Below, piece after piece: positions 51,987 to 61,400 of a stretch of 64,000 nucleotides of DNA. Under the pieces are notes generated by a model that was given only the letters and a program-made list of their open reading frames with translations, made no database searches and had not been told where the DNA came from. The stretch spans positions 1 through 64,000 of the forward strand of contig CAZYAZ010000004.1 in assembly GCA_964646205.1 (NCBI GenBank), given 5' to 3'. Numbering within the stretch: the stretch's first letter is position 1; every line of letters starts with the position of its first letter. A program made the translations under genes and the position numbers. The stretch is from UBA8437 sp964646205 (GTDB lineage: Bacteria > Planctomycetota > Planctomycetia > Planctomycetales > Planctomycetaceae).

Positions 51987-52915
51987 AACGCTCAACACAC
52001 AGCGTGTGCCGAAAAACCGCGTCGGGATTCACGCTCATCGAAGTGCTCGTGGCTGTCGCAATGGCGTTGCTGCTGATGACAGCTGTTTACTCGGCCATCG
52101 ACATGCACTGGCGGTACGAGAGCGCCGGGCAAATGGAATTGCAGCGAGGCCAGGTGGCCCGGGCCGTGTACGCCCAGTTGTCGATGGATATTCGCAGCGT
52201 GCAGTTTGCGGCCCCGGATCCCGAGGAGGCGGCGGAACTGGAAGACGACGAGGCGGCCACCGAGGATGAAGACGGGGAAGACCTTGCTGACATTGATGCC
52301 GACGACCTGCTGCAAACCCAAAGCCTGGGAGTGTTCGGTACGTCGACACGGTTGACCTTGCATGTCAACAAGCCGGTGCCGCCACGGTCGTTCAGCCGCG
52401 TTGGTGGTGACGATGAAGAGAACGACCTGGTGTTGATGGAGAGCGAACAGCGATCGGTGACCTGGTTCCTGGCTGATCTCGGCGGTGGCGATCTCGAAGG
52501 CCAGGCCGCAGCGAGATTTGTTGACGATCCGGCCATGATTGCGGCCGGTCTTGTCGACAACGATTCGGCGCTGGACGGGCCGTTGGGTTTGGCCCGAAGC
52601 GAAGTGGATCGCCTGTCTGGTGACATCGATGCTCCGGCCGAAACCGATTCGTCACTCGCCGATGTGGCCGAATTCCTCGCCCCGGAAATCGACTCGCTGG
52701 TCTTCCGGTACTTCGACGGCGTGGACTGGCAGGATGAGTGGGACAGCGAGGCGTTGGGTGCCATTCCGACGGCAATCGAAATCACGATTGGATTCGTGCC
52801 ACCCAGTCCCGATGACATTCTCCAGGCGACAGCCTCCGACGCAATTCCGACCTCTTATCGGTTCGTCGTGGCGCTTCCCGTCGCTGATGCAATGATCTCC
52901 GAAGAGGATCTCTAG
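51983..52915 (+). CDS. gspJ: Minor pseudopilin GspJ, with acidic insertion
   Basis: 310 aa, long for GspJ (about 200-240). Prepilin site ASG|FTLIEVLVAVAMALLL with E at +5. After LSMDIRSVQFAAPD an insertion of about 32 residues is almost all Asp/Glu/Ala (AELEDDEAATEDEDGEDLAD region, about 80-110). The C-domain holds the LVFRYFDGVDWQDEWDSE and IEITIGFVPPS segments usual for GspJ. The start overlaps gspI and it is 31 nt before gspK. It forms the tip complex with GspI and GspK. The acidic insert may bind cations; that is inference. Confidence 0.88.
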   Translation: MKRSTHSVCRKTASGFTLIEVLVAVAMALLLMTAVYSAIDMHWRYESAGQMELQRGQVARAVYAQLSMDIRSVQFAAPDPEEAAELEDDEAATEDEDGEDLADIDADDLLQTQSLGVFGTSTRLTLHVNKPVPPRSFSRVGGDDEENDLVLMESEQRSVTWFLADLGGGDLEGQAAARFVDDPAMIAAGLVDNDSALDGPLGLARSEVDRLSGDIDAPAETDSSLADVAEFLAPEIDSLVFRYFDGVDWQDEWDSEALGAIPTAIEITIGFVPPSPDDILQATASDAIPTSYRFVVALPVADAMISEEDL

Positions 52916-52946
52916 GCCGCTGGTCCCCCGAAACACAATCACGCTC

Positions 52947-54596
52947 ATGAAATCGAATTCGCACATCATCCGAACCGAAGCGCCGCCCACACGGCGAGGC
53001 TCGATCCTCGTGATCGTCCTGGTCGTCGTGGCGTTGTTGTCACTGGGAGCGTACACGTTCTCGGAGATGATGATGATCGAGGCCGAGGCGACCGGGATGT
53101 ACGGTCGACAGGTTCAGACCCGAGCGATGGCTGATTCGGGAGTTGAACTGGTCTCGGCGTTGCTCGGTGATTCGTTGGATCCTCGTGACATCGGGTTGTA
53201 CCACGATCCGGACCAGTTCCGAGCCGTCACGGTCATCGATGGCGACAATCCGGCACTTAGTGGCCGATTTTCGGTGGTGGCACCGATTGAAGCCGACCCC
53301 AACTACCGCCAGATCCGCTTTGGATTGATCGACGAATCGGCCAGGATCAATCTCAATGCCATTCTCAGCATGCAACTCGACACGACCGACTTTGAACTCG
53401 ATACGGTGACCGATGATGGCACCGAAGATCTGGATCTGCCGATGGAGTTGGCCCAGAGAGAGGTCCTGATGGGCTTGCCCGGTATGACCGAGGAGATTGC
53501 CGATTGCATTCTCGACTGGATCGACGACGACGACGATGTCCGAGAACTCGGAGCCGAATTGGATTACTACGATGGACTGGGGGTTCCCTATTCTCCCCGT
53601 AACGGACCCATCACGTCGCTTGATGAACTGTTGAAGATCAAGGGGATAGACAGTTGGCTGCTTTACGGTGAGGACGCCAATCGCAACGGGTTGCTTGATC
53701 CAAATGAGGACGACGGCGAGGCACGCCCTCCCGACGATGACGCCGATGGCATCCTGACACTCGGATGGAACTCGCTGCTCACGACCACGGCGCGTGAGGT
53801 CAACCTGAGGGCTGACGGCGAGGAGCGGCTCAACGTCAACCAGGGACTGTTGACGGAACTCTATGACGCGATCGTCGAAGAATTTGACGAGGACACGGCA
53901 AAATTCGTCGTGGCCTACAGGATGTACGGTTCCACCGAAGATCCCGAAACGGGCGATTGGCCGGTGCCCGAGCCCGAGGATCCCGTGACCAAGGGAGAAT
54001 TGAACCTGGCACGTGGGTACCGTCGTGAAATCCGATCGGTCTACGAATTGGTCGGGATCACCGTGACGGCCGATGAAGAGGGGGAAAACGGTGCCGAGAC
54101 GTACACCTATGAGAGCCCCTGGGCGGGTGATCCGGGAAGCATGGAATCCTATTTGCCCGACCTCATGGATGTGCTGAGTGTCAGTGACGATCCGTACATC
54201 GATGGACGGATCAACGTCAACCAGGCCCGGCGCGAGGTGTTGTTGGGGGTGCCGGGCATGACCGAGGAACTGGTCGACGAGATCCTGGCTGCCCGGGCGG
54301 TGGATTCGAAAACGGGCGAGCCATCTCCGGAACTTCAAGAACAGCGGGCGACTGCAGGGTGGCTTGTGACCGAGGGATTGGTCGAACTGGAAACCATGCG
54401 TTTGCTGGATCCCTTCCTGACATCTCGTGGAGCCGTATTCCGAATGCAGGTCATTGGTCATTTTGACGCGGGCGGACCGTTCACACGGCTGGAAGCAGTC
54501 ATTGATGCCACCGGGGAATTGCCCAAGGTGACATTCGCAAGGGACCTGACCCAACTTGGGAAGGGGTATTCTTACCAGGTGTTGATTCCTGATTAG
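52947..54596 (+). CDS. gspK: Minor pseudopilin GspK
   Basis: 549 aa (GspK is usually 310-350), so extended. Prepilin site TRRG|SILVIVLVVVALLSLGAY; E at +5 is missing, as known for GspK. Two helix-hairpin-helix-like segments recur (LMGLPGMTEEIADCILDWI and LLGVPGMTEELVDEILAAR), part of the GspK saposin-like and comEA-like alpha domain. D243-E254 (DANRNGLLDPNE) has the spacing of an EF-hand-like loop, in line with calcium binding reported for GspK. It caps the pseudopilus. The gene is 31 nt after gspJ and 135 nt before gspL. Confidence 0.9.
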   Translation: MKSNSHIIRTEAPPTRRGSILVIVLVVVALLSLGAYTFSEMMMIEAEATGMYGRQVQTRAMADSGVELVSALLGDSLDPRDIGLYHDPDQFRAVTVIDGDNPALSGRFSVVAPIEADPNYRQIRFGLIDESARINLNAILSMQLDTTDFELDTVTDDGTEDLDLPMELAQREVLMGLPGMTEEIADCILDWIDDDDDVRELGAELDYYDGLGVPYSPRNGPITSLDELLKIKGIDSWLLYGEDANRNGLLDPNEDDGEARPPDDDADGILTLGWNSLLTTTAREVNLRADGEERLNVNQGLLTELYDAIVEEFDEDTAKFVVAYRMYGSTEDPETGDWPVPEPEDPVTKGELNLARGYRREIRSVYELVGITVTADEEGENGAETYTYESPWAGDPGSMESYLPDLMDVLSVSDDPYIDGRINVNQARREVLLGVPGMTEELVDEILAARAVDSKTGEPSPELQEQRATAGWLVTEGLVELETMRLLDPFLTSRGAVFRMQVIGHFDAGGPFTRLEAVIDATGELPKVTFARDLTQLGKGYSYQVLIPD

Positions 54597-54731
54597 ACAC
54601 GGAGTGCGGGTTGTGATGATTGCACCGGGACAATCGGTGATTCTCGAGTCGAGTTGAGTTTGAGAGCGGTCCAGAGTTGGGCCAAACTGAATTAAAAGAA
54701 ACGCAGTTTCTACGACTACAGGTACAGATCC

Positions 54732-56327
54732 ATGGCCGAATTTCTTTCCCTGCATTGGGGTGAACAGGTTGTTGGTGCCGAGGCGTCGGTGTCGTCCAGT
54801 GGAGAAATCCACGTCGGACCCATGCTGACGGCCAGCCGTGTGCCCAGTGCCGACAACACAAACGACTTCGATCCCGAGCCAGGTGGCAACGAGGATTGGC
54901 TGGCCAGTGCGCTGTCGGCAGCCGGTGTGTCGGCCAGGCAGGCTTTTGTCGTCCTGGGGCAGAAGGACGTCGTGACCCGTTGGTTGGAAGTGCCGGCGGT
55001 GCCCGATGAGGAATTGCCCGAGTTGGTTCGCTTTCAAGCCGGGACCAAGTCGACCGTGGCCGTTGATCAGTTGATCGTTGATTACCTGCCGTTGCCAATG
55101 GCCGAAGACGCCGAGACACGGTCCGTGTTTTTGGCGACGGTGGCGAATGACACGGTGTCGGAGATTCGTCGTGAACTGTCCAAGGCAGGATTGGACCTCC
55201 GGGGTGTTGGGATTGGCAGCCTGGCTCTCACGGACCTGGCACTGAGCCTGGCCGATGGTCACGCGACAAATGACGGATTGGTGATCGCTGCCGACAAAAC
55301 CCAGGTCGAAGTGACAGTTCATCACCAGGGTCACACCATCCTGACTCACTCTGCGATGCTTTCCGGTGAATCCGATCCGGTTCGAGTGGCCGGCCAGGCG
55401 ATCAGTCGAGCATTGTTTGCCGCCGGTAACGCGGTCAGTGACCTGGACCCGACTTCTGCAATCTTGCTCGGTTCACTGGGGCCTGAACTCAAGGATGTCG
55501 TCCAGGGGCGACTGGCAGGAAGTGGTGACGAGCCGCGGATTGATGTTGTCTCGCTCGCCGATACACGGCTGGTCCACTTCAAGTCCATTACTGACGCGGA
55601 GCTTGTTGGTTCCGCGGCAATGGCCGCTGCGGTGGGCGGATTGTTGACCGCTAATGGCCAGGTTGTTGAACGAGTTGATTTCCTCGATCCACACAAGCCG
55701 CCGCCTCCCAAACGTCGAGTCTCAACCCAACTGGCCGCCAGCGTGGTCCTGGGAGGATTGGTCCTCGTGGGACTGGTCTATGGGGGGCAGATGTGGAGTT
55801 CCCGGGGAATCAAAAAAGAAATTGACAGACTCGAGAAAGTCGTTGCCGAGAAGCGGAAAACGTTTATTGACGGTTCGCGGAAGCCTGCATCGGTGCCCTC
55901 GACTTCCGAAGTGCTCGCCGTGGACAAATGGAAAAAACAACGGGTTCAGTGGCTTGACCAGTTGCACGAACTTTCGCCACTGCTGGGTGAGAGTGATGAT
56001 GTGATTTTGACCGAGGTCAACATGAGCCAGGATGTGAGAAAAGGGCTGGGACGGGTCACGCTCACCGGGCTGGCCAACGATCGGGCACCCGTGACTCGCA
56101 TGACGAGCCAGATTCGTGACCATAAGAATTACAACGTGCGGCCGTCGAAACTGGATCCGAACAAGGATCGCCAGGCCGTGTACAAATTTCGATTTAGTAA
56201 GGTGAATGTCCTTCTGGAAAATCAGGCACCCTTGCCGACGGCGTCCAAAGGGGATCGATCGGCTGCCAGTGAAGGACGTGATCAAGAAAAGGCCGAACAG
56301 GCCGACACCGGAAAGGCCGGATCATGA
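54732..56327 (+). CDS. gspL: GspL-like assembly protein, PilM-PilN fusion
   Basis: 531 aa. Residues about 1-310 fold like PilM/GspL cytoplasmic domains (actin-like ATPase: VVTRWLEVPAVPDEELPELVR, GLVIAADKTQVEVTVHH). One membrane helix follows (about 331-357, AASVVLGGLVLVGLVYGGQMW), and then a periplasmic coiled stretch (IKKEIDRLEKVVAEKRKTF) and a ferredoxin-like end typical of PilN. GspL has the same architecture in one chain. It recruits GspE to the membrane. Its last codon and stop overlap the start of the PilO/GspM-like gene (ATGA). The identification is by fold pattern rather than an exact match. Confidence 0.83.
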   Translation: MAEFLSLHWGEQVVGAEASVSSSGEIHVGPMLTASRVPSADNTNDFDPEPGGNEDWLASALSAAGVSARQAFVVLGQKDVVTRWLEVPAVPDEELPELVRFQAGTKSTVAVDQLIVDYLPLPMAEDAETRSVFLATVANDTVSEIRRELSKAGLDLRGVGIGSLALTDLALSLADGHATNDGLVIAADKTQVEVTVHHQGHTILTHSAMLSGESDPVRVAGQAISRALFAAGNAVSDLDPTSAILLGSLGPELKDVVQGRLAGSGDEPRIDVVSLADTRLVHFKSITDAELVGSAAMAAAVGGLLTANGQVVERVDFLDPHKPPPPKRRVSTQLAASVVLGGLVLVGLVYGGQMWSSRGIKKEIDRLEKVVAEKRKTFIDGSRKPASVPSTSEVLAVDKWKKQRVQWLDQLHELSPLLGESDDVILTEVNMSQDVRKGLGRVTLTGLANDRAPVTRMTSQIRDHKNYNVRPSKLDPNKDRQAVYKFRFSKVNVLLENQAPLPTASKGDRSAASEGRDQEKAEQADTGKAGS

Positions 56328-58110
56328 AGCGCTCAGAAATGATACTGGCGGGTGGCTTGCTGGTGGTCGTTGTTGGCTACCTGGGTGGGCCATTGCTGTT
56401 AGACGTCTTGATGGGTTCGGGGAAACGCCTCGAGGCCCGGTATGCCGAGTTGGAGAAGGAAGAAGACCAACTCGACAAGTTGATTGTGTTCCAAAAACAA
56501 AGCCTGGCCAGTCCCGAGGGTGACACCGCGGACCGGGCCGAGGAGCAATATCGCAACTGGGTCTGGTCGCTGGCCGAGTCGGTCGGGAAATTCAAGGAGT
56601 TGAATGTCTCGCCCAACAGCCGTGGTCGCAGTCGTCGAACACGTGGGTTTAAGCCGGTCCAGGTTCAATTGACCGGGACGGCGAAATTCGGTGACGTCCA
56701 GCGTTTCCTGTATCACTTTTACCGGGCTGATCTGTTGCACCGGGTGGTGTCGCTGAGATTGGAATCCAAATCCCAAGACAACGATCCCGATGTCGAGGTG
56801 ACGCTTCTCGCCGAAGGGTTGAGCCTCTCCTACGCCTCAAAAGAGCTGTCCGAACGAGATTCGCTGTTTCCACTGGATGCCGATTCGAAGGCTGAACTGG
56901 TTCCAGTTGCTGAGGTCATGCAGGAGATCAAGTTTGATGATTACAAACTCGTGAATCCCTTTGCACAGTACGACGCGACGTTGATCATCTCGGGAAGTAA
57001 GACAATCACCGTTGGTGGTTCCTTCAAACTGAAGGCCCGCGTTGACGGGGTTCGACCGGGGAGCGTGGCGACATTCGAACTGGGACGACATCCCGCTGGA
57101 ATGTCTATTGATAAACAGACCGGCGAGATCTCGTGGGAAACAGTGAAAGGTCAACCGGCGGGCAAAACCACGTTGGAAGTTTTGGCCAAGCTGGAGGGAC
57201 GTGAAGCGAAATTGACAGGAAGTCCGACCACGCTCGAATGGCGAGCGGCTGCAACGCCAGTGGTGAGGAATGAGCCTCCGACGTTGGGGGCTCTGAAAGA
57301 AGAGATCAGTGTCGTTGCCGGCTCGGCCGTCGAATTTGTTGCTTCAGGTTCCGATCCGGAGAATGGCAAACTCGCCTTTGCACTGGCATCGGGAGCCCCC
57401 TCTGGTGCGACGATTGATTCCAGCAGCGGAAAGTTTCGCTGGGTGCCGGAAGCACCTGGAGAATTCAAAGTGACTGTCGAGGTGGGCGACGACGGCAAAC
57501 CTCCGAAAAAAGCCAGCAGTAGTGTGACCATCCAGGTCTCACTCGATTCGGCTCAATTCACTGTACTCACGGCATCGGTTGTCCGCGACGGAGAACCCCA
57601 GGCGTGGCTCTTTGATCGACTCAAGAACCAGCGTGTTATTCTGCGGCCGAAGTCTCGTTTCCGTTACGGAAATGTTGAAGCGGAAGTCGTCTCGATTAAG
57701 GGTCGGGAGGTTGTGTTCCGGATCGGTAAGGAAGAACGGCAGTTGGTTCTCGGAGAGAGTCTTCAGAAACTCAAACCGGCAGTAAAACCTTACGATGAGG
57801 ATCCGAAGCCAAGCAGTTCCGGCGTGAGCACGAAGCCGACTGACGCCAAGCCGACTGACGCCAAGCCGACGGACGCCAAGCCGACTGACGCCAAGCCGAC
57901 TGACGCCAAGCCGACGGACACCAAGTNNNNNNNNNNNNNNNNNNNNNNNNNNNNNNNNNNNNNNNNNNNNNNNNNNNNNNNNNNNNNNNNNNNNNNNNNN
58001 NNNNNNNNNNNNNNNNNNNNNNNNNNGACGCCAAGCCGACTGACGCCAAGCCGACTGACGCCAAGCCGACGGACACCAAGTCGGCCAACGCCAAGCCGAC
58101 TAACGAGTAG
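56324..58110 (+). CDS. gspM: GspM/PilO-like protein with Ig-like domains and PTDAK tail (gap inside)
   Basis: Predicted 543 aa if the gap is closed by its identical flanks. Membrane helix MILAGGLLVVVVGYLGGPLL, coiled coil (LEARYAELEKEEDQLDKL), then a PilO/GspM ferredoxin-like part (LTGTAKFGDVQRFLYHFYRA). After residue 210 come Ig-like He_PIG folds, for example GTKTITVGG-like VEFVASGSDPENGKLAFALA. The last about 35 residues are PTDAK repeats ending in AKPTNE before a stop at 58108-58110. A 100-N gap breaks the frame if its length is taken literally. Start overlaps gspL (ATGA). Confidence 0.8.
57836..57925 (+). repeat. 15-bp tandem repeat encoding PTDAK (left of gap)
   Basis: Six units of CCGACTGACGCCAAG, with the last read as PTDTK, lie in the 3' part of the GspM-like gene. 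The array continues beyond the gap at 58027-58095 with further units, then a degenerate SANAK copy. Confidence 0.93.
57927..58026. other. Assembly gap (100 N) inside PTDAK repeat
   Basis: The 55 nt immediately left (57872-57926) are identical to the 55 nt immediately right (58027-58081). This is what contigs ending in the same assembler k-mer look like, so the real gap may be zero, or a whole number of 15-bp units. Either choice keeps the reading frame. Confidence 0.9.
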
Positions 58111-58395
58111 GTGTCCGACGTGTAGCCGGTTGATGCCAAACCCGTGAAACCAAGTTGACCGGCAGTCGGTCGCGATCGTAACTGGTTGCTAAGTAAGGGG
58201 TTGTGGCCGGTTTCGGGAACCTGATTTCCGAGAATTTGCGTCGGTTTGGTTGGATAGGTTGTAACGATTGTGCCGATAGATCCAGCGTAGGCGGTTTTAC
58301 CGATTGCGCATGTCGTTCAATGGGGGGTTGGCGACCCGAGATCTGATAGGTGTGCGCTCGTTGTTGTGGATCGGAGAAGCCGACAATTCACTGTC

Positions 58396-58400
58396 AAGGA
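58396..58400 (+). promoter_or_regulatory. Ribosome binding site fixing the gspD GTG start
   Basis: AAGGA with a 7-nt spacer to GTG 58408 favours this start over GTG 58366, which lacks a site and would lengthen the region before the signal peptide. Confidence 0.7.
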
Positions 58401-58407
58401 TGACACA

Positions 58408-61400
58408 GTGTTCAGTACGAGTCGAAACACGCGAAATTGGCTCAATGTCCTGGTGTGTGCAGGTTTGACTGCCGCCATTGGAACCATGGCTTTTGCGAAA
58501 GCCCCATGGTCCTTTCAGGACAAAAAGGCCAAGCCGCCGTCGGAACTGAAATCCACCGACCTCCGATCGAAACTGAATCATCCGATCGGAGTGAAATGGG
58601 ATAAGGTCCTGAACACGTTGGGGGCTGTGCACGGACTGACCGTGGTGATGGATCGGTTTCCGCGGGGAACGTTCAAGAGAAGTGATCGTCGCGAGTACGG
58701 TCTGAACCAGGCCCTCAACATCTTGAACGAGGAGCTTCAGCAGCAGGATTTCCGACTGATTCGCCAGGGTGATTTTCTGGTCCTGTTGCACTTGCGAGAC
58801 ACTCGAACACGGTATCGGCGTCCCGAGTTGTTGCCGTCTTCGGCCCCTGAAGTGAGCCGCGGCCGTACTGCGATTCCGACTGGACGTCCGGGATATCAAT
58901 CCGAATCGCATACGATTCGGCCTCGAGGCTGGCAGGCCCCCAAGTCGCAGAAGCCCGCTGAGCCGGCGGCGATTCCAATCAATCGTGTTGCGTTTCAGGA
59001 TACTGCTCCCCAACCGATCACCAGCACCGCGTTCGTTCCGAAAAACCGAACAGCGCTGCAATTGGCTCGTCGCCTGTACACGGCATTCTTGTCGCACAGT
59101 GAGTTGCTCGACGAGGGGCCGTCTGGCCTTCCGGCGTTTCGCGTGATGGACCGTGCGACCAAGTCGGCAGATGGCAAACTGCTTGCGAAGACAGACAACC
59201 CGGCGAAACGCGTGGCTCGTTTCAGTGTCGGAATTGACAGCAAGAACAACCGTTTGCTGGTCGAGGCCCCCAACGAGACCGCTGGTGCGGTGGTGAGGAT
59301 GATCCGTTTGCTGGACGTTCCCTCGGAACAGGAGCAGCCAGAGATTCAGATCCGAAAATCCAAGAAGAATGCCCAGGCGGTGGCGGCAAGGGTCCGTCCC
59401 GCGATTCGTGAATTGGCCGTGGTCGATACCCAAGCTGCCGAAACCCAAAGGGCCACGACACAGGCGCAACCTCAAGCTCAACCCAAGCCTGCAGCAGACG
59501 GTCAGCCAAAGGCCGCGACGGATGACGATCCGGCGGCCGGAACTGACGAAAAACCGTTCATGCCCACCGAAGCGATACTTGGTGGTCTCAAGGGGCAAGT
59601 CAAAATCGAGGTGTTGCCGGATGGTCGGTTGGTTGTGATTGGCAACCAGGAAGACGTCGAGAAGGTGATGACCCTGATCGAACTGCTCGAGTCCTACGGC
59701 GCGCCAACGGTGCCCGATCTTGAAATCGTGATGCTCAAGCATGTCAATTCAGCGGCTTTGGCCAGCTTGTTGACATCAGTTTATGAGACGTTGAACACCG
59801 CACGCACCCAGGCGGGACAGCGGAGTCAAACGGTGACCGTGGTTCCGGTGATCAAGCCGAACGCGGTGTTGATTCTAGCTCCTGGCAGTGACTTGCGGTC
59901 GATCCTTGATATGGCCGACGAACTCGACCATCCGGTGGATCCGCTGACGGAGTTTGAAATCTTCCGTTTGAAACACGCCCCAGCCGGGCAGGTCGCGACG
60001 ATGCTGGAGGATCTCTTTGAAGAGGGCGAAGAACGTCCGGGACTGGCGACCCGCGTGGTGGTATTTCCGGACGTCCGAACCAACTCGATCATTGTCCAGG
60101 CACGGCCGCGGGATCTCCAGGAAGTGGCTGCATTGGTCAAGCGGATCGACTTGGACAGTGCCAATTCGGTCAACCAACTTCGCGTCTTTCAGTTGAAACA
60201 CGCCATAGCCGAGGAACTCTCCGAAACAATCAACCTGGCGATTCAAAGTGTGATCAATCCGGCCAGGCAACCAACTGGAGCCGGTACCGGTGGGTTCGGT
60301 GGTGGTGCTGGTGGGGCCCAGACGGCGCAGACGCTGCGTGACGTGCGTAGTGCAGTCCTGGAACTGATTCCGGATGCCGGAAGCAAGGATCCCAACGTCG
60401 TCTCGGGAATTCTCGCCGATATCCGCATCAATCCGGACGCCCGGACCAACAGCCTGGTCGTGACGGCACCGGAACGAAGCATGAAAATGATGCAGCGGTT
60501 GATCGAGAGTCTCGACAAGCCGACCAGCGTGGTGGCTGACATCAAGCATTTCCTGCTCGAAAACGCCGACGCATCGAGCGTAGCCGATTTGCTCTCCGAA
60601 TTGTTCGTCACCGACGACAGCGGCGCGGGTGGGCAACTGGGTGTCCAGTTGGCCGGAGCCGAGGACGCCAGCAGCAGTATCGTGCCGCTCCGATTCAGCG
60701 TCGATGTCCGCACAAACAGCATCTTTGCCGTCGGTGGACGCGAAGCACTGATGGTGGTCGAGGCCGTGGTGGATCGGGTGGACCAGAGCGACATCCGCGA
60801 ACGCAAGAGCGAGGTGTATCCGCTGCAGAATCAACCGGCAACGGAAATTGCCAATGCGGTCAACACGTTCCTGCAGTCCCAGCGGGATCTGCAACAGATC
60901 GACCCGGACCTGGTCAGTCCCTTCGAGCAAATCGAACGGGAAGTGATCGTTGTGGCCGAGCCGGCCACCAACTCGCTGATCGTCAGCGCCACTCCCAGGT
61001 ACTATGAAGAAGTCATGGCGATGATCACGACCCTGGATCGGCCCCTCGACCAGGTGACCGTGCAGGCATTGATCGTGGAAGTCGAACTGGGCAACACCGA
61101 TGAGTTTGGCGTGGAACTTGGGTTCCAAGACAGCATGCTGTTCGATCGCGGTACGGTGGCTTCGATCGAGACGATCTCGTCGACTCAACAGACCGGGGGC
61201 AATGAGCAGACGGTGACCCAGAACATCGTCTCATCCGAAGGTGTACCGGGATTCAATTTCAACCAGCCGTTCCTGGGCAACAACACATTGGGATCGGCTG
61301 CGATGCCGGCTTCTGTAGGCAAACAGGCCCTGAGTAACTTCCAGATGGGGCGGGTCAACGGTGACCTTGGCTTTGGTGGGCTGGTTCTGTCGGCAGGATC

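Noticed and set aside
53040..55349. 769-codon open frame on the minus strand
   Set aside because: Antisense to gspK and gspL, which have clear motifs; no recognisable domain in it.
58027..58147. Arg/Thr/Pro/Ser-rich tail read after the second gap in the frame set by 100 N
   Set aside because: The PTDAK frame continues to a stop at 58110 and matches both flanks; the other frame arises from the arbitrary N length.
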